Assembly (NCBI GenBank): GCA_965206365.1
Contig: CBDBJL010000002.1
Location: forward strand, 56,800-120,799
Length of the DNA stretch: 64,000 bases
From: CBDBJL01 sp965206365
GTDB taxonomy: Bacteria; Pseudomonadota; Alphaproteobacteria; JABAAW01; JAHZMA01
Direction: 5' to 3'
Below the pieces are notes generated by a model that was not told where the DNA came from, did not search any database, and was given only the letters and a program-made list of their open reading frames with translations. Of this stretch, positions 27,278 to 35,873 are shown piece after piece; the first letter of the stretch is position 1, and each line of letters opens with the position of its first letter. The translations under genes and the position numbers were made by a program.

Positions 27278-28432
27278 ATGCAAAGATTTTTATCTTTAGG
27301 TATGAAGTTGGTTACTTGCTTGTTGTGCACGTTCGTGCTGGGATCTGCGTTGCCAGTAAAGGCGTTGGTGATGGAAGATAGCTTTTATGATGTTGAAGGT
27401 TTAAAAGTACGTGCGAAAGCGGCAAGTGAAGTTTCTGCCAAAGCCATTGCACTGCGTTCGGCGAAAGAACGCGCTTTTAAGGCCATGATTGCTAGATTTT
27501 TAACACGGCATGATTTCAAACGATTGCAACAGCCAAAATTGCGTGCGATTGAAGATATGATTCGTGATATTCAGCTAGAAGAAGAGCGTTATGGGGGAGG
27601 GATTTATATTGCGGTTTTGAATATTCGGTTTCGGTTAGAAAATGTTCGCAAATATTTACAGGATATTGGTTTTGCTTATTCCGAAACTGTTGCTGGTCCG
27701 CATTTATTATTGCCAGTTTTTGTTAATCAACGAACAAAATCGGTATTTATGTGGGAATCAGAGAATATTTGGCTAACGAATTGGTTAACGCAAAGTGATG
27801 ATGATGATGATCAGGGGCGTGATTTGTTACCGATTTATTTGCCCAAAAACAGGAGCAATGATCGGTTGTTATTGCCAGATATTAAATTGGTAAATCAAAA
27901 TACGAAAATCTTGGATGCGATTAAAGGTTATTATCATACGGATAATGTTATTTTAGTAACGGCTTCGGGGAACTATCAGCCTGAAACTAATGTTTTATCA
28001 GGGCTTGAAGTTGTTGCGCATTTTTTGAGTAAAGAATGGAAACGAGAGCCGATGATTATGAAGATGCCAAAAACTTTGGATGCAACTCAATTATTAAGTA
28101 CGATGCGGAAAAAGATTTTTGCTGAAATTCAGGATCAATGGAAAAAATATACCGCAATTCAAGTGGGTGATGAAAATCAATTGGTGACTCAAGTTAAAAT
28201 CGTATCATTGCAAGAATGGCTCAAAATTAAAAAAATGTTAGAGGGGGTTCCTGATATTATTTCGTTTCGGTTGCAGGAAATGGGGACGCAAGATGCAGTG
28301 GTTGCGTTGAAATTTTATGGAACAAAGCAAAGGCTTGAAAAATCGTTGGCACGCGAATTTTTAAATCTAACTTACAATGATGAAAACAAGCATTGGGTTT
28401 TGCAAGCCACGCATAAATTAAAGGTGAATTAA
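27278..28432 (+). CDS. DUF2066 family exported protein
   Basis: About 384 residues with a signal peptide (MQRFLSLGMKLVTCLLCTFV, then cleavage near PVKA). The mature part begins with the DUF2066 pattern: DSFYDVEGLKVRAKAASEVS followed by AIALRSAKERAFKAMIARFL. Function is unknown in the family; it is expected in the periplasm. Two starts are possible: ATG 27251 has no ribosome binding site, whereas ATG 27278 has GGGA upstream and gives a clean signal peptide. Lying between purM (divergent) and hdaA (15 bases downstream) is a recurrent alphaproteobacterial arrangement. Confidence 0.83.
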   Translation: MQRFLSLGMKLVTCLLCTFVLGSALPVKALVMEDSFYDVEGLKVRAKAASEVSAKAIALRSAKERAFKAMIARFLTRHDFKRLQQPKLRAIEDMIRDIQLEEERYGGGIYIAVLNIRFRLENVRKYLQDIGFAYSETVAGPHLLLPVFVNQRTKSVFMWESENIWLTNWLTQSDDDDDQGRDLLPIYLPKNRSNDRLLLPDIKLVNQNTKILDAIKGYYHTDNVILVTASGNYQPETNVLSGLEVVAHFLSKEWKREPMIMKMPKTLDATQLLSTMRKKIFAEIQDQWKKYTAIQVGDENQLVTQVKIVSLQEWLKIKKMLEGVPDIISFRLQEMGTQDAVVALKFYGTKQRLEKSLAREFLNLTYNDENKHWVLQATHKLKVN

Positions 28433-28447
28433 GGTTGCCATTTCTGA

Positions 28448-29167
28448 ATGAATCCACACCAGCAATATATTTTTGATTTTCCCAAGCGGGAAATTTTAAC
28501 AAAAGAAGGTTTTATTGTTGCAGATTGCAATCGCGCTGCTTATGAAATCATTGCCAAATATCCGCATTGGCCAGTACGGTTTTTGGCAATTTTTGGGGCA
28601 CCGAAAAGTGGGAAAAGTCATTTGGCGGGGATTTGGGCTGCTCAGTTTCGGGCGCGTAAAATTCTTCCGAATGATTTACCCGATATTATGTCTGAGATTA
28701 TGCCTGAAACGATATCTGGGGCAAGCTTTGAAACAAAAAAATTATCAGCAGATATTTTCTGGTTAAAAATTCCCGATGGCAGTGATTTTTTTTCGGGTGA
28801 AATTGTAGCTCAAGAAGCTTTATTTCATCTTTATAATCAGATTATTCAAAATCAACAAGGGGCCTTGTTAATCACCGCAACCACCCCTCCTTCTTTGTGG
28901 AATCTGGCTTTGAAAGATTTGCAATCGCGAATGAGTGGTTTGCCTGCTGTAAAGCTTGGGCAACCGGATGATGCTTTGCTAGAAAAATTATTAAAAAAAT
29001 TATGTGCAGATCGGCAATTAATTATGAAAGATGATGTATTAAAATTTGTGATCCGTAGAATGGAACGCAGTTTTGAATTTGCTTATTTGCTTGCAGATCG
29101 GTTGGATCAGCAAACCTTAGAAAAACAAAAACCAATCACGATTGCATTGGCGCGGGGCTGCTTATAA
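28448..29167 (+). CDS. hdaA: DnaA-like regulatory ATPase HdaA
   Basis: A 239-residue AAA+ protein resembling domain III of DnaA and lacking the DNA-binding domain IV. It would promote hydrolysis of DnaA-ATP with the sliding clamp (RIDA). N-terminal QQYIFDFPK resembles the clamp-binding motif region of Hda proteins. Walker A is FGAPKSGKSHLAGIWA; the arginine/sensor region is LKDLQSRMSGLPAVKLGQPD (DLQSRM is diagnostic of Hda/DnaA). It follows the DUF2066 gene directly. Confidence 0.91.
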   Translation: MNPHQQYIFDFPKREILTKEGFIVADCNRAAYEIIAKYPHWPVRFLAIFGAPKSGKSHLAGIWAAQFRARKILPNDLPDIMSEIMPETISGASFETKKLSADIFWLKIPDGSDFFSGEIVAQEALFHLYNQIIQNQQGALLITATTPPSLWNLALKDLQSRMSGLPAVKLGQPDDALLEKLLKKLCADRQLIMKDDVLKFVIRRMERSFEFAYLLADRLDQQTLEKQKPITIALARGCL

Positions 29168-29265
29168 TCGATTTAATCGATGACCCTGCCATTGCTATAT
29201 TCATTGATCTCTTCCCAAGAGGGTTGAGCTATTTTCGTTAGAGAAAGAATTCTTTGGTTGTAATT

Positions 29266-30630
29266 TTAAAAAGGTCGTTGTGTAAATTTTGTAGTTGCAA
29301 CAAAATCGAGGTCAGGAACTCCAAAAAGATAAAGAAATTCGGTAGTAATTTCAAAAATCTTAAAATCAGGATTGTTTTCTCGGAAATAATTGATCACACT
29401 ATAAAATGCGGCTTGGTCTAGCATCCAAGATATGCTGGGGGGCAGATGAATTTTTTCTTCGATAAAACAAAGTAAATAATGAATAAAATTAAGGCTATCT
29501 TGATTCAATTGGATGAGACCAGCCATATACGAATATAAGGGTTCAATGGGCTTGTCCATGTATAAAAGGGCCAGATCAGATTCTGGCAAAGTTTCTAACA
29601 TAGGTTTTGTAGTGTTTTTGAAAGTGAGATCAATATCTAGACAAATAATTTTATGGCGGTAATGGGGAATTAAATGTTCTAATATGTAAAAACGCCCTGC
29701 AGCATAGGCAGTTGCTGTTGTGTATTTCGTATCGATGCCAGAGATATCGATCTGGCAATTAGGGTATTTTTGCAAAGTTTCAAGGGTTTGGCTAATAATA
29801 TCAGCGGAGGGATTGATGATCCCAATATGAAACATTGCTTGGGGATAAGATTGGGCGATGGATTGCACCCAATCAGCGAGAAACCATTCAAGATATTTGC
29901 CATCAGCGGCGGTAAAAAAGATGGGTGCATCGGCCGGTAAATGCTTTGGGTCTAGCTTTTGGGTGATCAATTGGAAATTATGAAAGGAACGCTGATTTTG
30001 GTATCTTTTAAATCTACGAATTACATCGGCTTGGGTACCAAGCAATTTGGCGTTGGCACGACAAACATTAAGCTGATAATTTGAGCCCCATCGTCGAGAG
30101 GAGACTAATCTTTCTAAAATTCGGGTCATGAAAACGTCGATCATTGTGATATAATGGCCACAAAAAATAAGCTGACTATTAAAAGAGCGAATTTTGATAA
30201 AAGGTGCGATTGTTTTTTTATAAAAAAAGTTAAATATTTCTAGTGCCTGGTCAAAATTTCTTTGTCTGTGGAGGGAACAGCCATAAGCGAAAATGTTAAA
30301 AATATGGGTGATATGATTTTTCGGCATTAGATCTAGCATTTTTTTGATTAAAATATGTTGATTTATTTCGATAAGTTTATAAATTGTTTTATAATAAATA
30401 TTGGCAAGTTTTGTTGGGTTTTCCTGTATAAGATTAAGAAATTGTAATAATTCGGGAAAACATTCTTTTTGCAATAAAGCAATACAAATGATGATTACGC
30501 AATCTTGGTTGGCATCATCGAGTAAGTCTTGTGGGGATAATTCTCCAGAACTGAGCTTGGTAAAGGCATCCTTGATAATTTCTTGCCAAAGCATTTTTTG
30601 GTAGAGTTTTTGGTATTCTGTGTTGAGCAT
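29266..30630 (-). CDS. Glycosyltransferase-like protein with helical N-terminal region
   Basis: A 454-residue protein I cannot assign to a named family. The first half (about 1-200) is alpha-helical and repeat-like (LLQKECFPELLQFLNLIQEN; YGCSLHRQRNFDQALEIFNF), resembling TPR repeats. The second half looks like a nucleotide-sugar-dependent GT-A fold: IFFTAADGKYLEWFLADWVQ, then IICLDIDLTFKN with a DxD motif (about residue 325), and later SWMLDQAAFYSVINYF, as in GT8-like enzymes. No signal peptide or membrane helix. It is divergent from the NeuB-like gene, 99 bases apart, which hints at a shared role in surface glycan or glycoprotein synthesis; this is inference. Confidence 0.65.
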   Translation of the reverse strand: MLNTEYQKLYQKMLWQEIIKDAFTKLSSGELSPQDLLDDANQDCVIIICIALLQKECFPELLQFLNLIQENPTKLANIYYKTIYKLIEINQHILIKKMLDLMPKNHITHIFNIFAYGCSLHRQRNFDQALEIFNFFYKKTIAPFIKIRSFNSQLIFCGHYITMIDVFMTRILERLVSSRRWGSNYQLNVCRANAKLLGTQADVIRRFKRYQNQRSFHNFQLITQKLDPKHLPADAPIFFTAADGKYLEWFLADWVQSIAQSYPQAMFHIGIINPSADIISQTLETLQKYPNCQIDISGIDTKYTTATAYAAGRFYILEHLIPHYRHKIICLDIDLTFKNTTKPMLETLPESDLALLYMDKPIEPLYSYMAGLIQLNQDSLNFIHYLLCFIEEKIHLPPSISWMLDQAAFYSVINYFRENNPDFKIFEITTEFLYLFGVPDLDFVATTKFTQRPF

Positions 30631-30729
30631 TGGTAATCGTTTCTATGGTGATGTTTTTTGTTACTTTGTTGCTTAATAAGCATGTATTGTGCCATGATAA
30701 TAGGGTTCATCTAGAAGGATTTAGATTGT

Positions 30730-31725
30730 ATGAAAACTTATGTTATTGCAGAGGCAGGTGCCAATCATGATTGTAACTTCTCGCAGGCCCTAAAGTTAAT
30801 TGATGTAGCTGTGGCTGCAGGGGCTTCGGCGTGTAAATTTCAAACCTATTCTTCCCACACGCTTTATAGTCGTAACACGCCTGATTTTGCCGGCTATGAA
30901 AATATTAATGAATTAATAGATAAAATTGCCCTGAATCGTGATTGGCAACAGGATTTAAAAGCTTATTGTGATTCGAAGCAAATTGAATTTTTATCGACTC
31001 CTTTTGATGCGCTAGCTGTTGAGCAATTGATGAAAATTGGTGTGAAACGCTTTAAGATTGCTGGGTTTGAAGCCAGCGATTTGCATTTTGTAAAAATGGT
31101 GGCAACAACAAAATTACCTTTGATTATTTCGGCAGGTATTGGCGTTGATTTTACGATGATTGCGCGCATTATTGAAGCTTGCGCTCAAGTTGGGAATGAA
31201 AATTTAACTTTTTTGCATTGCAACAACGCTTATCCAACGCCCCAGCAAGATATTAATTTGGCTACAATGGTGGCAATTGGCAAAGCATTTCCCTACCCCA
31301 TAGGCCTATCGGATCATAGCCTATCGCCACTGACGCCAGCCTTTGCCGTATCGCTTGGAGCCGACGTTATTGAGAAACATTTTACGCTGTCGAAACAGCT
31401 TCAAGGGCCTGATCATGCCTTTGCTTTAGAACCCGAGCAGCTTGTAGAAATGGTGAATGCGATTCAGTTGGCTGAGCAAAGTTTAGGTATGAAACAAAGC
31501 ATTTACACGGATTCTGAACAAAGTTTTCAACATGCACGGCGCTCTGTGGTGAGTAAAATTAAACTACATTACGGAGATAATATCACTCAAGACCAGATTA
31601 CCACGAAGCGTCCGTTTTTTAACGGAAATGTTGCTGCCTATGATTATGAGATGATTTTGGGTAAAAGATTGAATCGGGATGTAAATACCGATACGCCTCT
31701 TTTGTGGGAATGGATTGATAAATAA
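30730..31725 (+). CDS. NeuB-family nonulosonic acid synthase-like protein
   Basis: 331 residues with the NeuB/PseI/LegI fold. The TIM barrel starts YVIAEAGANHDCNFSQALKL and continues with ACKFQTYSSHTLYS, FLSTPFDALAVEQL, FKIAGFEASD, GLSDHS and GADVIEKHFTLSKQLQGPDH. The C-terminal segment (RRSVVSKIKLHYGDNITQDQ onward) is the antifreeze-like SAF domain. Family members condense phosphoenolpyruvate with a hexosamine to give sialic, legionaminic or pseudaminic acid; which one cannot be told from sequence alone. No CMP-transferase (NeuA) or epimerase (NeuC) is nearby, so the rest of the pathway, if present, is elsewhere. AAGGA stands 10 bases before the ATG. gltX follows after 12 bases. Confidence 0.85.
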   Translation: MKTYVIAEAGANHDCNFSQALKLIDVAVAAGASACKFQTYSSHTLYSRNTPDFAGYENINELIDKIALNRDWQQDLKAYCDSKQIEFLSTPFDALAVEQLMKIGVKRFKIAGFEASDLHFVKMVATTKLPLIISAGIGVDFTMIARIIEACAQVGNENLTFLHCNNAYPTPQQDINLATMVAIGKAFPYPIGLSDHSLSPLTPAFAVSLGADVIEKHFTLSKQLQGPDHAFALEPEQLVEMVNAIQLAEQSLGMKQSIYTDSEQSFQHARRSVVSKIKLHYGDNITQDQITTKRPFFNGNVAAYDYEMILGKRLNRDVNTDTPLLWEWIDK

Positions 31726-31737
31726 AGGAAATTTCTG

Positions 31738-33192
31738 ATGATTAATGTTCGTTTTGCTCCTAGCCCTACAGGGATGTTGCATATTGGCGGGGCACGCACC
31801 GCTTTGTTGAATCATTTATTTGCCGATGCGATGGGCGGGCAGATGCATGTGCGCATTGAGGATACGGATCGAGAACGATCAAGTGATGTTGCAAGGGATG
31901 CAATCATTGATGGGTTAAGATGGCTAGGGGTACTGCCGGATACAAAAGTGGTTTTGCAATCTGATAATTGCCAGCTGCATCGTGATGCGGCACAGGCTTT
32001 GCTTGCGAAAGGGGCAGCTTATTATTGCTATGAAACGCCAGAAACATTGCAGAATAAGCGCGAATTGGCAGAGAAAAAGGGCGGTAAATATTTTTATGAT
32101 CGCGTTTGGCGCGATAAATCACCACAGGATGCTCCGCCCGATATTGTACCAGCGATTCGTTTGAAAGCTCCGCTTACCGGGGCAACTATGATTAATGATT
32201 GGGTACAGGGCAAGGTGGAAATTAGCAATTCACAATTAGATGATTTTGTGATCATGCGTGGGGATCAATCGCCTACCTACCTGCTTTCTTGTGTTGTCGA
32301 TGATATTAATATGCAAATTAGCCATGTGATTCGCGGGGATGATCATTTGGTTAATGGTTTGCGCCAAAGCCATATTTTTAAGATGCTAGGCTCGAAAATA
32401 CCAGAATTTGCCCATATCCCGCTTTTGCATGGGGCAGATGGGAAAAAATTTTCCAAGCGGCATGGCGCTAGTGCGATTATCGAATATCAAAAAATGGGTT
32501 ATCTCCCTAAGGCTTTGGTAAATTATTTGTTACGTTTAGGTTGGGGCAAAGGGGATGATGAAAAAATTAGCCTAGAAGAGGCTACCAAGATTTTTCAGTT
32601 AAAAGATGTTTCAAAAGCGGCAGCGCGATTTGATTTTGCTAAGCTTAATTATTTTAATTCATTATATTTACGCGAAATGGATCCTCAAATTTTACTGCCT
32701 TTATTGCAAGATTTTCTGCCCGAAGAAGATCGGATGATAGATTTAACGGATTCGGCTTTTGCCAAAGGTTTGTCTGGGCTTTGTTTGCGCGGGGATACTT
32801 TGGTTGAGATCGCACAAAAGGGTGATTTTTATTTTCATGCGCCACCATTGCCCCCCAAAGATCTAAAAGCGGCAAAGGCATTGCAAATAGAGCATGCGCC
32901 AGCGATTTTACAAGCTTTGTATCAAGCCTTTTCGGCAGTAGAGCACTCAGAATCAACATCTTCAAACAATATACAACCACAGCCGCAATGGCAAGGTGAG
33001 ATTTTGCACGATGTGATTGGCAAGGTTTCTGAAAAATTGGAATTGGGTTTTGGCAAAGTGGCGCAAAGTTTGCGAGCGGCACTTACCGGAAGTATGGCAT
33101 CACCAGATTTAACTGAAATTTTATGTGTGCTTGGGAAGAAAACTGTGCTGGAACGCATTGCATTGGCACAAAAATTTACAAAGGTAAGTTAA
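31738..33192 (+). CDS. gltX: Glutamyl-tRNA synthetase
   Basis: 484 residues, class I synthetase charging tRNA-Glu and, in many alphaproteobacteria, tRNA-Gln. N-terminal RFAPSPTGMLHIGGARTALL carries the HIGH-like motif and KKFSKRHGAS the KMSKS-like motif. VRIEDTDRERSS and VIRGDDHLVNGLRQ are family signatures. The C-terminal anticodon-binding part is complete. Alphaproteobacteria often have two GltX copies; only one lies here. It is convergent with the methyltransferase gene, 17 bases apart. Confidence 0.97.
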   Translation: MINVRFAPSPTGMLHIGGARTALLNHLFADAMGGQMHVRIEDTDRERSSDVARDAIIDGLRWLGVLPDTKVVLQSDNCQLHRDAAQALLAKGAAYYCYETPETLQNKRELAEKKGGKYFYDRVWRDKSPQDAPPDIVPAIRLKAPLTGATMINDWVQGKVEISNSQLDDFVIMRGDQSPTYLLSCVVDDINMQISHVIRGDDHLVNGLRQSHIFKMLGSKIPEFAHIPLLHGADGKKFSKRHGASAIIEYQKMGYLPKALVNYLLRLGWGKGDDEKISLEEATKIFQLKDVSKAAARFDFAKLNYFNSLYLREMDPQILLPLLQDFLPEEDRMIDLTDSAFAKGLSGLCLRGDTLVEIAQKGDFYFHAPPLPPKDLKAAKALQIEHAPAILQALYQAFSAVEHSESTSSNNIQPQPQWQGEILHDVIGKVSEKLELGFGKVAQSLRAALTGSMASPDLTEILCVLGKKTVLERIALAQKFTKVS

Positions 33193-33209
33193 AGAATTTA
33201 TAGAAAAAG

Positions 33210-34097
33210 TTACAAAATATCGTGCAGCGAAGTTTTCCCACTGCCGCGAGGTTTGCTACGGGGCTGGCTTGGGCTTGGGTGCCAACCATGGAGATAAACA
33301 AATTCAAAATTCACTTGAAAGAAGCCTTTTTGTTGGCTTTGGTGTAATTTTTCGTTGCAACGCAAGAAAAATTCGCGTCGGGTAAATTGTTTGCGTCGTG
33401 CTTGCAAAGCATTGCCTTCGCCCATATAGCGTAAATCATGCCATAATTTCCAAGGATCGCGATAGTTAAGTTGCACATGTTCGCTATCGATGACCGGTAG
33501 AGCGAAATGAGCACGTTTTAATAAATCACCACATAATTTTAGCTCAGGGAAGGGAAGAATATGTGGCGATACGCCGTGGCTTAGTTCGCTTTGGGTGATA
33601 ATGATCGTTTTTTTCAGTTCAGCAAGGCTAGCACTTCCGGGCATGCAAGCAAAGAAGGCACCGTTGGGTTTTAAGGCGCGGTTGATTTGGATCAATGTTC
33701 CTACCAAATCATTCATCCAATGCAGACCCCAAGGGTATAAAATTAAATCAAAACTATTCGGGGCAAAGGGCATCTGTTCGGCATCAGCAACGATAATCGG
33801 AAATTTATGCTGTTTTTGTGCCAAAATGGCAAAATTTAGGGTGGTTTCCATCTCAGTAAGGGTTTTGATTTTGGTTCTGATCATACCCGCATTTTGCAAA
33901 TATTTTGCCATTAACCCACCCGATCCCTCAATAATTAAGGCATGTTCAAAAGAACATTTCAAATCATTTAATCTTTCAATAAAAGATGCAATTGCATGTT
34001 CAAAAAGAAAAGAAAAAGCTTTATGATAAGGGGCGGCACGTTGACGCATGTTTCGATGTGCAGTTTTATCAATGAGAATAGGGATTTGTGTAGCCAT
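33210..34097 (-). CDS. SAM-dependent methyltransferase, BioC/NDUFAF5-like
   Basis: About 295 residues. It resembles the alphaproteobacterial methyltransferase family related to mitochondrial NDUFAF5: N-terminal DKTAHRNMRQRAAPYHKAFS, a degenerate motif I (ALIIEGSGGLMAKYL), ADAEQMPFAPNSFDLILYPW (motif II region), LHWMNDLVGTLIQINRALKP and GAFFACMPGSASLAEL. Motif I lacks the usual DxGxGxG form (EGSGG), so activity should not be assumed. I chose the ATG at 34097. It is divergent from comF, a neighbour pair common in alphaproteobacteria. Confidence 0.82.
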   Translation of the reverse strand: MATQIPILIDKTAHRNMRQRAAPYHKAFSFLFEHAIASFIERLNDLKCSFEHALIIEGSGGLMAKYLQNAGMIRTKIKTLTEMETTLNFAILAQKQHKFPIIVADAEQMPFAPNSFDLILYPWGLHWMNDLVGTLIQINRALKPNGAFFACMPGSASLAELKKTIIITQSELSHGVSPHILPFPELKLCGDLLKRAHFALPVIDSEHVQLNYRDPWKLWHDLRYMGEGNALQARRKQFTRREFFLRCNEKLHQSQQKGFFQVNFEFVYLHGWHPSPSQPRSKPRGSGKTSLHDIL

Positions 34098-34158
34098 AAT
34101 GATGAATGTGATCATCCCAAAAATACGAATTTTTTTCAAGCCCCTTGCGTGGCTAAGA

Positions 34159-34932
34159 ATGCTAGAATATATCTTGAAATATGGCGTTATTCCAGCGATT
34201 AATTTTGTGCTTTCACTGATTTATGTTAAAAATTGCGCATTATGCAATCAAAAACTTAGTTGCGAGCTACCATTATGCTCTCAATGTTGGGGGAAAATTG
34301 ATTTTGAAATGCCGCTTTATCTGTGTCGCCATTGTGGATTTTTATTGCCAGAGACGGAAGATAATGCAAATTGGGATCAAATTTGTTTGGCATGTTTGCA
34401 AAAACCAAGTAGCTTTGATGGCACGGTTGCCTGTGTGGCTTATAATGATGTGATCCGAGAGTTAATTTTAACTTTTAAGACACGTGATGGTTTGCATTTG
34501 CGTCCTATTTTAGCGCATTTATTAGCAATTTCTTTTGCCAGATTTCCTGATATTGATATTTTAATGCCGGTGCCTTTGCACCCTTTGCGTCTTTGGCAAA
34601 GGCGATACAATCAATCAGCATTATTGGCCTTTGCTTTGGCAAAATTGTTAGATACGGATCAGGTGTTAGTTGGGGTTTTAAGGCGGGCGCGCTATACGAA
34701 GAAGCAAAAAGGTTCACCACAAAAGCGGTGGGATAATTTAAAAAATGCTTTTATTGTGCCAGCAAAGAAACGCCAATTTATTACTGGCAAACGAATTGCG
34801 TTAATTGATGATGTTCTTACAAGCGGTGCCACTTTAGAACATTGTGCGATGACCTTAAAGCAGGCGGGTGCAAGTGAAGTTTATGGTTTAACAATTGCAC
34901 GAGTCGTTTCTCCGCGACCGGTATTGAGATAA
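34159..34932 (+). CDS. comF: ComF family phosphoribosyltransferase-like protein
   Basis: About 257 residues. Two CxxC pairs of a zinc-finger-like N-terminus (NCALCNQK, CSQCW, LCRHCG, CLACL) precede a phosphoribosyltransferase domain with RRYNQSALLAFALAK, KKQKGSPQKRWDNLKNAF and the PRPP-binding motif RIALIDDVLTSGATLEH. ComF proteins are linked to DNA uptake and to processing of incoming single-stranded DNA. I took the ATG at 34159; the longer frame from 34048 would run over the divergent methyltransferase start. Confidence 0.9.
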   Translation: MLEYILKYGVIPAINFVLSLIYVKNCALCNQKLSCELPLCSQCWGKIDFEMPLYLCRHCGFLLPETEDNANWDQICLACLQKPSSFDGTVACVAYNDVIRELILTFKTRDGLHLRPILAHLLAISFARFPDIDILMPVPLHPLRLWQRRYNQSALLAFALAKLLDTDQVLVGVLRRARYTKKQKGSPQKRWDNLKNAFIVPAKKRQFITGKRIALIDDVLTSGATLEHCAMTLKQAGASEVYGLTIARVVSPRPVLR

Positions 34933-34968
34933 AATATGGTGGAAATTTCTGGCTTAGAGGAAAATTTT

Positions 34969-35721
34969 ATGGAATCGCCTATTATTATTTTGGTTGCCCC
35001 GCAATTGGGTGAGAATATTGGGATGAGTGCCCGGGCGATGCATAATTGTAATTTTTCGAAATTGCGTCTTGTTGCCCCGCGAGATAGCTGGCCGAATCCG
35101 CAAGCAATTGCTACGAGTGTCGGGGCAACGCATCTGCTAGATCAGGCTGAAATATTTACGGATTTACAAGCTGCGATCAAAGATTGTCACTATATTGTGG
35201 CATTAACAGCGAGGTTACGCGTTCGGGCTTTGCCACGCTATAATTTGGTGCAAGCAAGTGATGCTATTCGTAAGGAAATGGCTCGGGGCAAACAAACAGC
35301 GTTATTGTTTGGGCCTGAGCGTTCGGGTTTGGATAATGATAGTTTATGTTGTGCCAATGCGGTTTTGCATATGGAGTTAAACCCTGATTTCCCATCGTTA
35401 AATTTATCGCAGGCGGTTTTATTGTTTGCTTATTATTTTCGGACGCAGTACTATCAAAATCAAGGGATCCAAGGTGAGGACAGTTTTCATGATACTTGTC
35501 AGCATTTTGGTGAATCTGCTGATCGCAAAGCTTTGCTTAATTTTTTCACTCGTTTAGAGGCCTCACTTACGCAAAGTGGATTTTTTACCAATGCGGAAAA
35601 AAAACCTGAGCTTATTCGAAATTTGCGTAGTTTTTTCACTCGCGCCGCACCTACACTACAAGAGTTGCGGACACTGCATGGGGTGGTGGAGAGGTTGAAA
35701 AGAACTTATTTTAGAGAATAA
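34969..35721 (+). CDS. trmJ: TrmJ/TrmH-family RNA methyltransferase
   Basis: About 250 residues of the SPOUT class. Motifs: PIIILVAPQLGENIGMSARAMHNCNFSKLRLV split over the N-terminus, TALLFGPERSGLDND (motif 2) and LNLSQAVLLFAYYF (motif 3, knot). TrmJ methylates the 2'-OH of tRNA position 32; other TrmH-group RNA methyltransferases are alternatives. The ATG at 34969 has GAGGA seven bases upstream, which decides the start over the ATG at 34936. The gene follows comF closely. Confidence 0.88.
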   Translation: MESPIIILVAPQLGENIGMSARAMHNCNFSKLRLVAPRDSWPNPQAIATSVGATHLLDQAEIFTDLQAAIKDCHYIVALTARLRVRALPRYNLVQASDAIRKEMARGKQTALLFGPERSGLDNDSLCCANAVLHMELNPDFPSLNLSQAVLLFAYYFRTQYYQNQGIQGEDSFHDTCQHFGESADRKALLNFFTRLEASLTQSGFFTNAEKKPELIRNLRSFFTRAAPTLQELRTLHGVVERLKRTYFRE

Positions 35722-35873
35722 AATAGGTTTAGTAACAATTGAATCTTGAATGAATAGCAATGATGAGGTAGATTGCCAATAAGTTTTGTTTTTAATATTA
35801 AAGGCTTTTCCTCGCGAATAGGTGTTTTATTCCATTTTTCCTGAGATAGCCATTTTTGAGTAAGGTAGTTTGC

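Noticed and set aside
29167..29181. Palindrome ATCGATT-T-AATCGAT at the hdaA stop codon
   Set aside because: Too short and not followed by a T tract; it may be chance in AT-rich DNA.
34048..34158. Longer comF start at 34048
   Set aside because: It would overlap the divergent methyltransferase start, and the added residues do not resemble ComF.
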